Shown here: positions 53,692-62,608 of the stretch, piece after piece
How the letters are laid out: each line of letters begins with the position of its first letter
Position numbering within the stretch: position 1 is the first letter of the stretch
Source of the DNA: Streptomyces sp. APSN-46.1
GTDB taxonomy: Bacteria; Actinomycetota; Actinomycetes; Streptomycetales; Streptomycetaceae
Direction: 5' to 3'
Assembly: GCF_022815725.1 (NCBI RefSeq)
Contig: NZ_JALGRF010000002.1
Span: 372,001-436,000 of the forward strand
Length of the DNA stretch: 64,000 nt
Position numbers and translations under genes: made by a program
Notes under the pieces: model-generated
What the model was told of the DNA's origin: nothing
Database searches by the model: none
The model's input: only the letters and a program-made list of their open reading frames with translations

Positions 53692-53825
53692 CGCGCCTGA
53701 CGCGCCTGACGCGCCGCTCTCGGGGAGATCCCGTACGGGCAGGTTGGGGGTTCGATCGGAACTCCTGGCCTGCCTGTGGCGTTTACGGTGGAGGTGACGG
53801 AAAAAGGCAGGGGAAGGGGAGCCTC

Positions 53826-54635
53826 ATGGAGGCGGGCGTGTTGGTCATCATCTTTGCCCTGTTGGTGCTGTTCGCCTTCCTGGGGCTGGGCGTGTGGGCC
53901 ACGGTGAAGGTGGTCGGCGCGGCGAAGCGCGGCGTGGACCGGACGATCACGCAGGCCCGCCGGACCGTGGAGGACACCACCCTGAGGGCGAAGAGCCTCG
54001 GTCAGGTCGGGGTCACCGCGTCGCTGGCGCAGCTGCGGCTCGGCCTGCGGACGTCGATGCGGGCCACGCAGCAGGCGCTGCAGGAGGGGGTTCGGTCCGA
54101 TCCGTCCCTGAAGGAGTCGATCGGGCTGTTCGAACGACTGAGCACGCACGGCCGCGAGCTGGACGATGAGCTGAGGCGGCTGGAGCAGGAGCCGGACCGC
54201 AGGAGGATCGCCGACATGCTCCCTGACTTGCGGGAACGTACCGCCAAGATCACACAGTCGGCGGATTCGTTGCGGTGGGCCGCGCGTGAGCGCGCCCGTC
54301 GCTTCGCGGACGACGACCTGTCGTCGCTGTCGGAGCAGATCGAGGTCGAGTCGGGGGCGCTGCGGGACTGGTCACGGGAGTCGGTGGACGATCTCGCGGC
54401 CGCGGCGGCGGCTTGGGACGCCGGCGTGCGGGACGGGGCCCCGACGCCTCCTGCGGCCGCTCCTGGGCCGGCGCAGGCCCAGACGCAGGCGCAGGCCCAG
54501 GCAGGCCAGGCAGGCCAGGCAGGCCAGGCAGGCCAGGCAGGCCAGGCCGAGGCTCAGCCTGCGGCGCTGAACCCGTCCGCTCCGGCGGCCTCGTACCCGT
54601 GGCAGAAGTCGTCGCGTCCGGAGACCACGACCTGA
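53826..54635 (+). CDS. Membrane-anchored helical protein with Gly-Gln-Ala repeats
   Basis: A 269-residue protein, family not named here. One N-terminal transmembrane helix (about 4-25) is followed by long amphipathic, probably coiled-coil helices (about 45-190) and an Ala/Gln/Pro-rich tail with about six GQA repeats from 54500. AAGGGGAG precedes ATG 53826. I recall a similar gene between leuS and degV in relatives. Its topology suggests a cytosolic helical domain tethered to the membrane; function unknown. Confidence 0.75.
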   Translation: MEAGVLVIIFALLVLFAFLGLGVWATVKVVGAAKRGVDRTITQARRTVEDTTLRAKSLGQVGVTASLAQLRLGLRTSMRATQQALQEGVRSDPSLKESIGLFERLSTHGRELDDELRRLEQEPDRRRIADMLPDLRERTAKITQSADSLRWAARERARRFADDDLSSLSEQIEVESGALRDWSRESVDDLAAAAAAWDAGVRDGAPTPPAAAPGPAQAQTQAQAQAGQAGQAGQAGQAGQAEAQPAALNPSAPAASYPWQKSSRPETTT

Positions 54636-54757
54636 GGCTGAGGCTGAGGCGCCGCGTGGCGCGTCGGCGGCGTCGGCCTGTGAGCGGCGGAGGGGTCGCG
54701 GGGAGAGCCCGGCGCGCTCTGGAGGGGTCCGGGCTGCCGGCCCAGCCCCACTGGCGG

Positions 54758-54763
54758 TAACCT
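54758..54763 (+). promoter_or_regulatory. -10-like box of the degV gene
   Basis: TAACCT lies seven bases before ATG 54771, with no ribosome site; probable leaderless start. Confidence 0.45.
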
Positions 54764-54770
54764 CCGGCTC

Positions 54771-55616
54771 ATGTCCCGCCATGTCGCGATCGTCACCGAT
54801 TCCACGGCCTACCTGCCCCCACCGGCGATGGCGCGGCACGGGATCACCTCCGTCCCCCTCACCGTGGTGCTCGGTGACGAGGCACTGGAGGAGGGCACCG
54901 AGATCTCGGCCCGCAGCCTCGCCCTGGCCCTGCAGAAGCGCCGTTCGGTCACCACCTCCCGCCCCAGCCCGGAGGAGTTCGTCCGGGCCTACCGGGCGGC
55001 CGCCGACGCCGGTGCGACCGGGATCGTCAGCCTGCACCTGTCCGCCGAGTTCTCCGGCACCTACGACGCCGCCGTGGTCGCCGCCAAGACCGCCGCCGTC
55101 CCGGTACGGGTCGTCGACACCGGCATGGTCGCGATGGCCCTCGGCTTCTGTGCCCTCGCCGCCGCCGAGGCGGCCGAGACCGGCGGCTCTGTGGACGAGG
55201 CCGTTGCGGCCGCTGAGAAGCGCGCCGCGGACATGGCCGCGTACTTCTACGTGGACACGCTCGACTACCTGCGGCGGGGCGGCCGGATCGGCGCCGCGCA
55301 GGCCCTCCTCGGATCCGCCCTCGCGGTCAAGCCGCTGCTGACGCTGGAGGGCGGGCGGATCGAGATGCTGGAGAAGGTGCGTACGGCCTCCAAGGCGATC
55401 GCCCGGCTGGAGGAGCTGGCCGTGGAGCGGGCGGGCACGGCCAGTGTGGATGTCGCCGTGCACCACCTGGCGGCCCCGGAGCGGGCCGAGAAGCTCGCCC
55501 AGCGGCTGCGCGAGCGCATCCCCGGTCTGGTCGAGCTGCACGTCAGCGAGGTGGGCGCGGTGATCGGCGCGCACACCGGGCCGGGCCTGCTGGCGGCGGT
55601 CGTGTCGCCCCGCTGA
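54771..55616 (+). CDS. DegV family fatty-acid-binding protein
   Basis: A 281-residue DegV protein, a family that binds fatty acids and in some bacteria presents them to fatty-acid kinase. The N-terminus VAIVTDSTAYLP and the TSRPSPEEFVRAY loop are diagnostic, as is YFYVDTLDYLRRGGRIG. No kinase partner (FakA) is visible nearby. The comEA gene follows after about 100 bases. Confidence 0.92.
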   Translation: MSRHVAIVTDSTAYLPPPAMARHGITSVPLTVVLGDEALEEGTEISARSLALALQKRRSVTTSRPSPEEFVRAYRAAADAGATGIVSLHLSAEFSGTYDAAVVAAKTAAVPVRVVDTGMVAMALGFCALAAAEAAETGGSVDEAVAAAEKRAADMAAYFYVDTLDYLRRGGRIGAAQALLGSALAVKPLLTLEGGRIEMLEKVRTASKAIARLEELAVERAGTASVDVAVHHLAAPERAEKLAQRLRERIPGLVELHVSEVGAVIGAHTGPGLLAAVVSPR

Positions 55617-55702
55617 TCACCGGAATGAGTGGTCGGGATATCCACAACGGGGCCGTCATCCACCGGAATTGATGCCTCCGAACGGGGATCGGGATCGGCC
55701 CC

Positions 55703-55708
55703 TACCGT
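55703..55708 (+). promoter_or_regulatory. -10-like box of comEA
   Basis: TACCGT lies six bases before ATG 55715, with no ribosome site; probable leaderless start. Confidence 0.45.
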
Positions 55709-55714
55709 CGTGGC

Positions 55715-56782
55715 ATGACGACTCGAACACGTATTTCGCGCCCCACCCGCCTTGTCGGCCTCGTCGGCGCAACCAGTGGCCCCGGCCGGTCCCGTCTCTC
55801 CGACGGCCGACTCAGGCATCGCCGCGGCTCCGGGGACGGCCCTGGGGACGGCGTCGGGGACGGCTTCGGCCGAGGCCCGGGCCGAGGTGCCCGCCCGAGT
55901 GCCCGCCTGAGTGCCCGCCGGGGTGCTCATCCCCATCCCGACCCCGTCGCGGTGCGGCGCCGGGCCGAGGCCTTGCTGGGCGGCAGCGCACCGCCGCCCG
56001 TGCCGGAGCCTCCGCCGCCGGCGGCCGAGGCCGTCTCCCCGACCCGGCCCGAGCCGCCGGCTCCGCCGCCGCCACCGTCGGAGGTGGCGGAGCCGGCGCC
56101 GGCAGAGCTGCCCGCCGGGACCGCGCGGAGTCTCGCGTTACGGGAGCGGCTGCCGTTGTGGCTGCAGGTGAGGTGCGGGGTGGAGCCGCGCACGGTGGCC
56201 GCCGTGGGGGTGGTGCTCGTCGTCGCCGTCGGGTTCGCGGCGCAGCAGTACTGGTCGGGCCGGCCCCGAGCGGTGACCGCCCCCGCCGTGGTCGCCCCGG
56301 CCCCGGTCCCGGCGCCCTCACCCAGGCCGGGCGGAGCCGCGTCACCCGCCGCCGGGGGCACCCGCATCGTGGTGGACGTCAGTGGCAAGGTCCGGGATCC
56401 CGGCGTCCGCCGGCTGCCCGCCGGATCGCGGGTCGAGGACGCGCTGGCCGCCGCCGGCGGAGTGCGCCCCGGTACCGACACCACGGGGCTGAACCGGGCC
56501 CGGGTCCTGATGGACGGTGAGCAGGTGCTCGTGGGCGCCCCGGCGCCGCCGCCTCCGAGCGGTACCGGTCCGGGCGCCGGCGGAAGTCCCGGGCCGCTGA
56601 GCCTCGGCAGTGCCACCGTCGAGCAGTTGGACGGCCTGCCCGGGGTGGGCCCGGTGCTCGCCCAGCACATCGTGGACTTCCGCACCGCGCGCGGGGGCTT
56701 CCGGTCGGTGGAGGACCTCCGCCAGGTCAGTGGCATCGGCGAGCGCCGCTTCGCCGACCTGCGCAAACTGGTGCGGCCATGA
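55715..56782 (+). CDS. ComEA-like DNA-binding membrane protein
   Basis: A 355-residue protein of the ComEA type. A long basic, Arg-rich and Pro-rich N-terminus leads to one transmembrane helix (about 165-185), a Pro-rich linker, a SLBB-like domain (VVDVSGKVRDPGVRRLP) and C-terminal helix-hairpin-helix motifs (VEQLDGLPGVGPVLAQHIVDFR; DLRQVSGIGERRF). ComEA binds double-stranded DNA outside the membrane during uptake. Its stop overlaps the ComEC start (ATGA). Natural competence is not established in this group, so its role may differ. Confidence 0.9.
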   Translation: MTTRTRISRPTRLVGLVGATSGPGRSRLSDGRLRHRRGSGDGPGDGVGDGFGRGPGRGARPSARLSARRGAHPHPDPVAVRRRAEALLGGSAPPPVPEPPPPAAEAVSPTRPEPPAPPPPPSEVAEPAPAELPAGTARSLALRERLPLWLQVRCGVEPRTVAAVGVVLVVAVGFAAQQYWSGRPRAVTAPAVVAPAPVPAPSPRPGGAASPAAGGTRIVVDVSGKVRDPGVRRLPAGSRVEDALAAAGGVRPGTDTTGLNRARVLMDGEQVLVGAPAPPPPSGTGPGAGGSPGPLSLGSATVEQLDGLPGVGPVLAQHIVDFRTARGGFRSVEDLRQVSGIGERRFADLRKLVRP

Positions 56783-59445
56783 ACCGCCCCGGGCAGCCCC
56801 ATCCGGAGGGGTCCGGCCCGGCTGGGTACGGCCGAGAGGGGTCCGGGTCCGATGGCTCCGGCCGGGAGGGGTCTGGCCCGGAGGGGTCCCGCTCCGAGGG
56901 GTACGGGTCCGGCGGGTCCGGTCGCGAGGGAGCCAGCCGCGAGGAGTCCTCCTCCGAGGGGTCTGGGTCTGGTGGGTCTGGCCGCGAGGGGGCCAGCCGC
57001 GAGGGGTTCGGCTCTGATGGGTCCGGGTCCGATGGGTCCGGCCGGAAGGGGGCCGGGGCCGAGCGGCCGGGGGTGGTGGATCTGCGGCTTTTGGCGCCGG
57101 CACTGGCCGCCTGGGCGGCAGCCGCCCTCGCCCTCGACGTACCGGGCGGCTGGACCGCCGCCGGGGCGGGGCTGGGGGTGGCGGGCGCGGGGCTGCTGAT
57201 GCTGGCCGGCTGTCGGAGCCGCCCGGAATCCCGGTGGAGGGTCGGTATCGCCGCCGCGGCCGCCCTGCTGTGCGCGGCCGCCGGGGCCGGGGTGGCCGGG
57301 CTCGCCCGGGCCGAGGCCCGGGCCGGGCCGGTCGAGGAGCTGGCCCGGGCACACGCCCGGGTGTCCGTGGAGCTCACCGTCGGCTCCGATCCTCGGGCGG
57401 CCGGCGGCGGAAGCGGGCCGCCCGTGGTGATGCTGGACGCGGTGGTGACCGCCGTGACGGGGCCGGACGGGTCGCGGACCCGGGTCGAGACCCCGGTACG
57501 GGTGCTGGCCGGGCATCCGGGCTGGGCCGGGCTGCTGCCCTCGACGCGGGTGGCGGTGGTCGCCCGGCTGACGCCGGCCCGGGGCGGCGAGCGCGCCGTC
57601 GCGCTGGTGCGCCCGTCGGGTGGCACCCCTCCCGAGGTGACCGGCGGCCCGGACACCGCGCAGCGCGTCGCGGGGAGACTGCGGGCCGGGCTGCGGGCCG
57701 CTACCGAGGGGCTCCCCCCGGATGCCAGGGCCCTCCTGCCCGGGCTGGTGGTCGGGGACACCTCGCGGGTCCCGCCCGATCTGCACGAGGCCTTCCGGGC
57801 CACCGACCTGCTGCATCTCCTGGCCGTGTCGGGGTCCAACCTCACCGTGGTCCTGTTCCTGCTCATCGGGCCCCCGGCTCGTGCCCAGCTCGCGGAGCGG
57901 CGCGGGCTGGCGCCCCGGCTCGGGCTGTCCCTGCGGGCGACGGCCCTGAGCGGGGCGGCGCTGACGCTGGCGTTCGTCGTGGTGTGCCGGCCCGAGCCGA
58001 GCGTGCTGCGGGCCGCGGCCTGTGGGGCGATCACCCTGCTGGCCATCGCCACCGGGCGGCGCAGATCCCTGGTCCCCGCCCTGGGAGCCGCCGTTCTGCT
58101 CCTCGTGCTGTACGAGCCCTGGCTGGCCCGCAGCTACGGCTTCCTGCTGTCCGTCCTGGCCACCGGGGCCCTGTTGACCCTCGGTCCGCGGTGGAGCGAG
58201 GCCCTTCGGCGGCGCGGGGTGCGGCCCCGGCTCGCCGAGGCGCTGGGGGCCGCCGCGGCCGCCCAGGCGGTGTGCGCGCCGGTCGTGGTCGTGCTCTCCG
58301 CCCGGGTGAGCCTGGTGGCGGTCCCGTGCAACCTGCTGGCGGAGCTCGCGGCGGGTCCGGCGACCGTGCTCGGCTTCGCGACGCTCGCGATGGCCCCGCT
58401 GTGCATGCCGGCGGCGGAGCTGCTCGCCTGGTGCGCGGGGGTCCCGGCGGGGTGGATCGCCGCCGTGGCACGGGCCGGGGCGGGACTGCCGGGAGCGGAG
58501 CTGGCCTGGCCGGGCGGCGTCACCGGAGGTCTGCTGCTGGCCGCCGCCACGCTGGCCGTCGTGGGCCTCGGAGGCCGCCTCGGCCGCCGGAAGTGGGTCT
58601 GCGCGGCCGTGGCCGGGGTGCTGCTCATCGCGGTGCTGCGGCCGCCGCAGCTCACCCGGGGACTCACCGGCTGGCCCCCGCCCGACTGGAGCTACGTTCA
58701 GTGCGCCGTCGGCCAGGGCGATGCCGCAGTCCTCGCCGTGGGCCCGGACACGGCGGTGGTGGTGGACGCGGGCCCCGAGCCCGGGCCGGTGGACGACTGC
58801 CTGCGCACCCTGGGCGTGCGCCGGGTGCCGCTGCTCCTGCTGACGCACTTTCACGCCGACCACGTGGGCGGCCTGTCCGGGGTGCTCCGGGGCCGGGCCG
58901 TGGGTGTGATTCAGACCACCACCCTGCGGGAGCCGCCCGGGCAGGCCGAGTTCGTCCGACGGACCGCGGCCGCCGCCGGGGTGCCCGTCGTGCCGGCGCC
59001 GTCGGGGGAGCGGCGCCGGGCCGGCCCGCTGGAGTGGGAGGTGCTCTGGCCGCCGTCCGGGGGGCCGCCAACGGAGGGGCCCAACGACGCGAGCGTCGCC
59101 CTGCTGGTCCGCGGCTCCGGGCTGACCCTGCTCCTGCTCGGCGATCTCGAACCACCCGCCCAGCAGGCCCTGCTGAGAGCCCGTCCGGAACTGGGCCCGG
59201 TGGATGTGCTCAAGGTCGCCCACCACGGTTCGGCGCACCAGGACCCGGCCTTGCAGGCCCGTGTCAGGCCCCGGATCGCGATCGTCCCCGTCGGCGTGGG
59301 GAACCGCTACGGGCACCCCGCGCCGGGTACGCTCGCGCGGTTGCGGGCGCTGGGGGCGACCGTCCTGCGCACCGACACCGACGGCTCCGTGGCCATCTCC
59401 GGAAGCGGCTCGCGAATGCGGGCGTTTCCGGCCGGACGGCGCCGG
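56779..59445 (+). CDS. ComEC/Rec2-family DNA-uptake channel; frame not closed after the homologous part
   Basis: Polytopic membrane protein with a metallo-beta-lactamase-like C-terminal domain. The Competence domain contains LLAVSGSNLTVV, and the C-terminal domain carries THFHADHVGG and VAHHGSAHQD. ATG 56779 overlaps the comEA stop. The first 95 residues are an odd Ser/Gly/Arg/Glu repeat before the first helix; GTG 57073 could be an alternative start. I end the feature where similarity fades (VAISGSGSRMRAFPAGRRR). No stop follows in this frame until 61706, across two other genes, so the real end is uncertain: a lost stop, a frameshift or a sequencing error. A stop in another frame lies at 59501-59503. 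Confidence 0.75.
56810..57060 (+). repeat. Ser/Gly/Arg minisatellite at the start of comEC
   Basis: Imperfect tandem units of about 12 to 15 bases built on GGGTCCGG and GAGGGGTC, encoding GSGS, GREGS and SREG-type repeats. It looks like slippage-expanded DNA between the comEC start and its first transmembrane helix. Confidence 0.7.
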
Positions 59446-59560
59446 AACCGGCGCGGGCATACCGGGCGGCACCGCTCTGTTTGCCCACAACCCGACAGCA
59501 TGATCGAATGCGTTTTCGCCAGAGCGGTCCAAGTCCACACAGCACGGGGGTGCATCAACC

Positions 59561-60442
59561 ATGTTCGGACGCCGACGGGGGATGGAGACGGCCGGAAGTG
59601 CCAGCTCACACACATCCGCGACAATGACACTGCCACCTATGGCGCGGCTTTTGAGCTGCCGCGTCCTGGACACGGTCCATCAGCCCGTCCGCCAGGCCAC
59701 GTTCGAGGTCACCGACCCGATCGGCCGACGGATCGTCAGCGGCGAGACCGATCCGTTCGGCGGATTCACCGCGGCCGTGCCGGAGGGGGAGTACCGGCTC
59801 TCCGTCACGGCCGAGGGCTACGCGCCGTTCCACGGGGCGACGCTCGTCGGGGACCCGGCGCAGCCGGGCACGGCGGAGATCATCCTCGACGCCGTGGAAC
59901 CGCCGCTGCTGCCGGCGCCGGGCCACTGGGAGCTCGATCCGGGGCACTCGTCCATCGCCTTCACGGCCCGGCACATCGGCTTCGCGCGGATCCACGGCCG
60001 GTTCAACACCTTCGCCGGCGCGGTACGGATAGCCGATCGCATGGAGGACTCCTCTATGCACGTCATCATCGACGCGGCGAGCATCGACACCAGGCTGCGG
60101 ATGCGGGACGACCACCTGCGCTCCGCCGACTTCCTGGACTCCGCGCACTATCCGACGGTGGAGTTCTACAGCGAGCGGTTCATCCACCGCGGCGGCAGCC
60201 GCTGGGCCGTCGCGGGGGCGCTCACGCTCCACGGCACCAGCCGCTCCGTCACCCTGGACACCCAGTACCTGGGCCTCGGTACGGGCCTGGAGGGCGAACC
60301 CCGGGCCGCGTGCCGGGCCACGGCCGAACTGCACCGCGAGGACTTCACCCTGAACTGGCAGTCCATGCTGGCGCAGGGGATCTCCGCGATCGGTTCGAGC
60401 GTGGAAGTGGAGCTGGACGTCCAGATCGTCCACAAGGCGTAG
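59561..60442 (+). CDS. YceI-domain protein with carboxypeptidase-regulatory-like domain
   Basis: A 293-residue protein. The N-terminal part (about 30-115) resembles a carboxypeptidase regulatory-like or PEGA beta-sandwich: LDTVHQPVRQATFEVTDPIG, GGFTAAVPEGEYRLSV. The C-terminal part (about 118-290) is a YceI lipocalin-type domain (WELDPGHSSIAFTARHIGFARIHGRF), which binds polyisoprenoid lipids. No signal peptide is obvious despite YceI proteins often being exported. ATG 59561 follows GGGGGT. It lies inside the open comEC frame but in a different frame. Confidence 0.88.
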   Translation: MFGRRRGMETAGSASSHTSATMTLPPMARLLSCRVLDTVHQPVRQATFEVTDPIGRRIVSGETDPFGGFTAAVPEGEYRLSVTAEGYAPFHGATLVGDPAQPGTAEIILDAVEPPLLPAPGHWELDPGHSSIAFTARHIGFARIHGRFNTFAGAVRIADRMEDSSMHVIIDAASIDTRLRMRDDHLRSADFLDSAHYPTVEFYSERFIHRGGSRWAVAGALTLHGTSRSVTLDTQYLGLGTGLEGEPRAACRATAELHREDFTLNWQSMLAQGISAIGSSVEVELDVQIVHKA

Positions 60443-60471
60443 GCCCGTGGCGGGCCCCGCCCCGGCGGGGC

Positions 60472-60714
60472 TCAGGGAGCCTCCAGCCAGCCCTCGTACG
60501 CGGAGGCGAGGGCGTCCAGGGCGGTGGGGTCGAGCCGTTCCCGCGGGTCCTCGACGACCACCAGCCACTGGGCGTCCTCCGCGTCGTCCTCGCCGGCCAG
60601 GGCATCGCGGACCAGTCGGGGATCCTCGGAGAGCCCGAAACGGTCGACGGCCTCCTGCGCCACCTCCTCGGCGGCTTCGCGGTCGGGCAGCACCAGTACA
60701 TGTCGCGCGTTCAC
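60472..60714 (-). CDS. Small acidic hypothetical protein, minus strand
   Basis: An 80-residue protein: MNARHVLVLPDREAAEEVA, a helical acidic middle (DPRLVRDALAGEDDAEDA), then WLVVVEDP and a C-terminal helix ending YEGWLEAP. The GTG start at 60712-60714 fits a short gene; the frame is open further but without a conserved lead. A similar small gene is recalled beside holA in relatives. It is convergent with the YceI gene and divergent from holA. Function unknown. Confidence 0.75.
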   Translation of the reverse strand: MNARHVLVLPDREAAEEVAQEAVDRFGLSEDPRLVRDALAGEDDAEDAQWLVVVEDPRERLDPTALDALASAYEGWLEAP

Positions 60715-60805
60715 CCGACCATTCTCAGGCACGGTCGTGAGGGTGCCGGCCGTGAGGGTGCCGGGGCGCGGGGGCCTGTCAGTGCGGCGTGGGATGCTGG
60801 GGGCG

Positions 60806-61798
60806 ATGGCCACCAGGAAGAATTCAACCGACGATCCGCTCGCCCCGCTCACCCTCGCGGTGGGGCAGGAGGACCTGCTGCTCGACCGCGCCGTGCGGGA
60901 GGTGGTGGCGGCCGCCCGGGCCGCCGACGCCGACACGGACGTACGCGACCTCGCGTCCGAGCAGCTCCAGCCCGGCACGCTCGCGGAGCTGACGAGCCCC
61001 TCGCTCTTTTCCGAGCGCAAGGTGCTGGTGGTGCGCAACGCGCAGGACCTGTCCGCGGACACGGTCAAGGAAGTGAAGGCGTACCTCGCGGCGCCGTTCG
61101 AGGAGATCAGCCTCGTCCTCCTCCACGCCGGCGGCGTCAAGGGCAAGGGCCTGCTGGACGCGGCGCGGAAGGCGGGCGCCCGGGAGGTCGCCTGCCCGAA
61201 GATGACGAAGGCGGCGGACCGGCTGTCGTTCGTACGGGGCGAGTTCCGCGCGCTGGGCCGTTCCGCCACCCCCGAGGCGTGCCAGACGCTGGTCGACGCG
61301 ATCGGCAGCGACCTGCGGGAGCTGGCGAGCGCGGCGGCGCAGCTGTGCGCCGATGTCGAGGGCACCATCGACGAAGCCGTGGTGGGCCGCTACTACACGG
61401 GCCGGGCGGAGGCCTCCAGCTTCACGGTCGCCGACCGCGCGGTCGAGGGCCGGGCGGCCGAGGCCCTCGAAGCCCTGCGCTGGTCCCTGTCCACGGGAGT
61501 GGCGCCGGTCCTGATCACCAGCGCCCTCGCCCAGGCGGTCCGGGCCATCGGCAAGCTGGCCTCCGCCCCGCGCGGGGCCCGCCCCGGGGACCTCGCCCGG
61601 GACCTGGGCATGCCGCCGTGGAAGATCGACCGGGTCCGCCAGCAGATGCGGGGCTGGTCGGCGGACGGCGTCGCGGACGCCCTGCGCGCGGTGGCCGCGG
61701 CTGACGCGGGGGTCAAGGGCGGGGGCGACGACCCCGAGTACGCCCTCGAAAAGGCGGTCGTCGCGGTGGCCCGCGCGGCCCGCCCCCAGCGACGCTAG
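60806..61798 (+). CDS. holA: DNA polymerase III subunit delta
   Basis: Clamp-loader subunit that opens the beta clamp. A 330-residue AAA+-like protein with LTLAVGQEDLLLDRAV near the start, SLFSERKVLVVRNAQ, and C-terminal collar helices (ALRWSLSTGVAPVLITSALAQAVRAIGKLA). The ATG at 60806 fits the family; a weak -10-like GATGCT lies seven bases upstream. The open comEC frame overlaps most of it in another frame, but holA shows clear family conservation. Confidence 0.93.
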   Translation: MATRKNSTDDPLAPLTLAVGQEDLLLDRAVREVVAAARAADADTDVRDLASEQLQPGTLAELTSPSLFSERKVLVVRNAQDLSADTVKEVKAYLAAPFEEISLVLLHAGGVKGKGLLDAARKAGAREVACPKMTKAADRLSFVRGEFRALGRSATPEACQTLVDAIGSDLRELASAAAQLCADVEGTIDEAVVGRYYTGRAEASSFTVADRAVEGRAAEALEALRWSLSTGVAPVLITSALAQAVRAIGKLASAPRGARPGDLARDLGMPPWKIDRVRQQMRGWSADGVADALRAVAAADAGVKGGGDDPEYALEKAVVAVARAARPQRR

Positions 61799-61824
61799 GC
61801 TCCGCCGGGATCCGGGCGCGGCGC

Positions 61825-61935
61825 CGTTGCCGGGGCTCCGCCCCAGACCCTCTCCCCCAGCTACCGCTGGGAGGTGCCCCCACCAGACTCCGTCCGGGGG
61901 GACCCCCACGCCTCAAATGCCGGCGAGGCTGGTTC
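61825..61935 (-). repeat. Reversed relative of the 52-base intergenic repeat
   Basis: Read on the minus strand: a GCCGGCATTTGAGGCG start and a GGTCTGGGGCGGAGCCCC end match the units at 41326-41479, but about 55 bases are inserted between them, including GACTCCGTCCGG, also found at 41300-41312. This and the terminator fill the gap between holA and rpsT (61799-62111). Confidence 0.65.
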
Positions 61936-61944
61936 CGCGCATGA

Positions 61945-61993
61945 CGAAGGCCCCGGCCGTCACCCTGGGGAAGGGTGGCGGCCGGGGCCTTCG
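61945..61993. terminator. Bidirectional terminator between holA and rpsT
   Basis: 15-bp perfect arms (61945-61959 with 61979-61993) enclose a CACCCT/GGGTGG-type inner pair. It lies between the convergent holA and rpsT genes. The remaining bases to 62111 show no gene. Confidence 0.85.
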
Positions 61994-62111
61994 GTTACTT
62001 CTTGGTTGCGCCGCACCCGCGTGGCGAACGCTTCGTGTGCGGCGCGGGGTGCCGGTCAGGAGCGGGAGAGAGGGCCCACTGGATCCCTACCCGGCGATCA
62101 CATCAGGGAGC

Positions 62112-62378
62112 TCAGCCCTGAAGGGTGGAAACCTTGGCAGCCAGCGCCGACTTCTTGTTGGCGGCGGCGTTCTTGTGGATGACACCCTTCGAGACGGCCT
62201 TGTCGAGCGCACGAGCGGCGTCGCGGGAAGCCACGGTGGCCTTCTCGACGTCACCGGCGACGACGGCCTCGCGGGCCTTGCGGATCGCGGTCTTGAGCGA
62301 GGACTTGACGGCCTTGTTGCGCAGGCGCGCCTTCTCGTTCGTCTTGTTCCGCTTGATCTGGGACTTGATGTTCGCCAC
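62112..62378 (-). CDS. rpsT: 30S ribosomal protein S20
   Basis: Small-subunit protein that binds 16S rRNA. The 88 residues start [20 protein letters not shown] and include the basic helices of the family, ending with [19 protein letters not shown]. It runs opposite to lepA, and AAAGGCTC lies upstream of its ATG. A promoter is visible at 62459-62488. Confidence 0.97.
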   Translation of the reverse strand: MANIKSQIKRNKTNEKARLRNKAVKSSLKTAIRKAREAVVAGDVEKATVASRDAARALDKAVSKGVIHKNAAANKKSALAAKVSTLQG

Positions 62379-62458
62379 GAAAGAGCCTTTTCAGGTTCAG
62401 AGTTTGATCTTCGGATTGTGTCTCGACAGCTGAGAGGGCATACGAGACACAGCTGCCC

Positions 62459-62488
62459 AGGCTACCAGGCGCGCTCCGAGCAGCCCAA
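62459..62488 (-). promoter_or_regulatory. Promoter of rpsT
   Basis: On the minus strand: -35 TTGGGC, 18 bases, -10 TAGCCT, giving a leader of about 75 bases. It lies in the 230-base gap between the divergent rpsT and lepA; a lepA promoter is not clear. Confidence 0.5.
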
Positions 62489-62608
62489 ACCGAGCGCACT
62501 GCCCCGTCCATGGGACGATGGGAGTCAGCGTAGAGATCCCAACAGATCCGACCAGGATCGACAACGCCCCCGACTGAGACCCGAGAATCCCGAGAATCAG
62601 GACACTGC

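Noticed and set aside
53689..53715. Threefold CTGACGCGC direct repeat after leuS
   Set aside because: Too short to assign; probably replication slippage.
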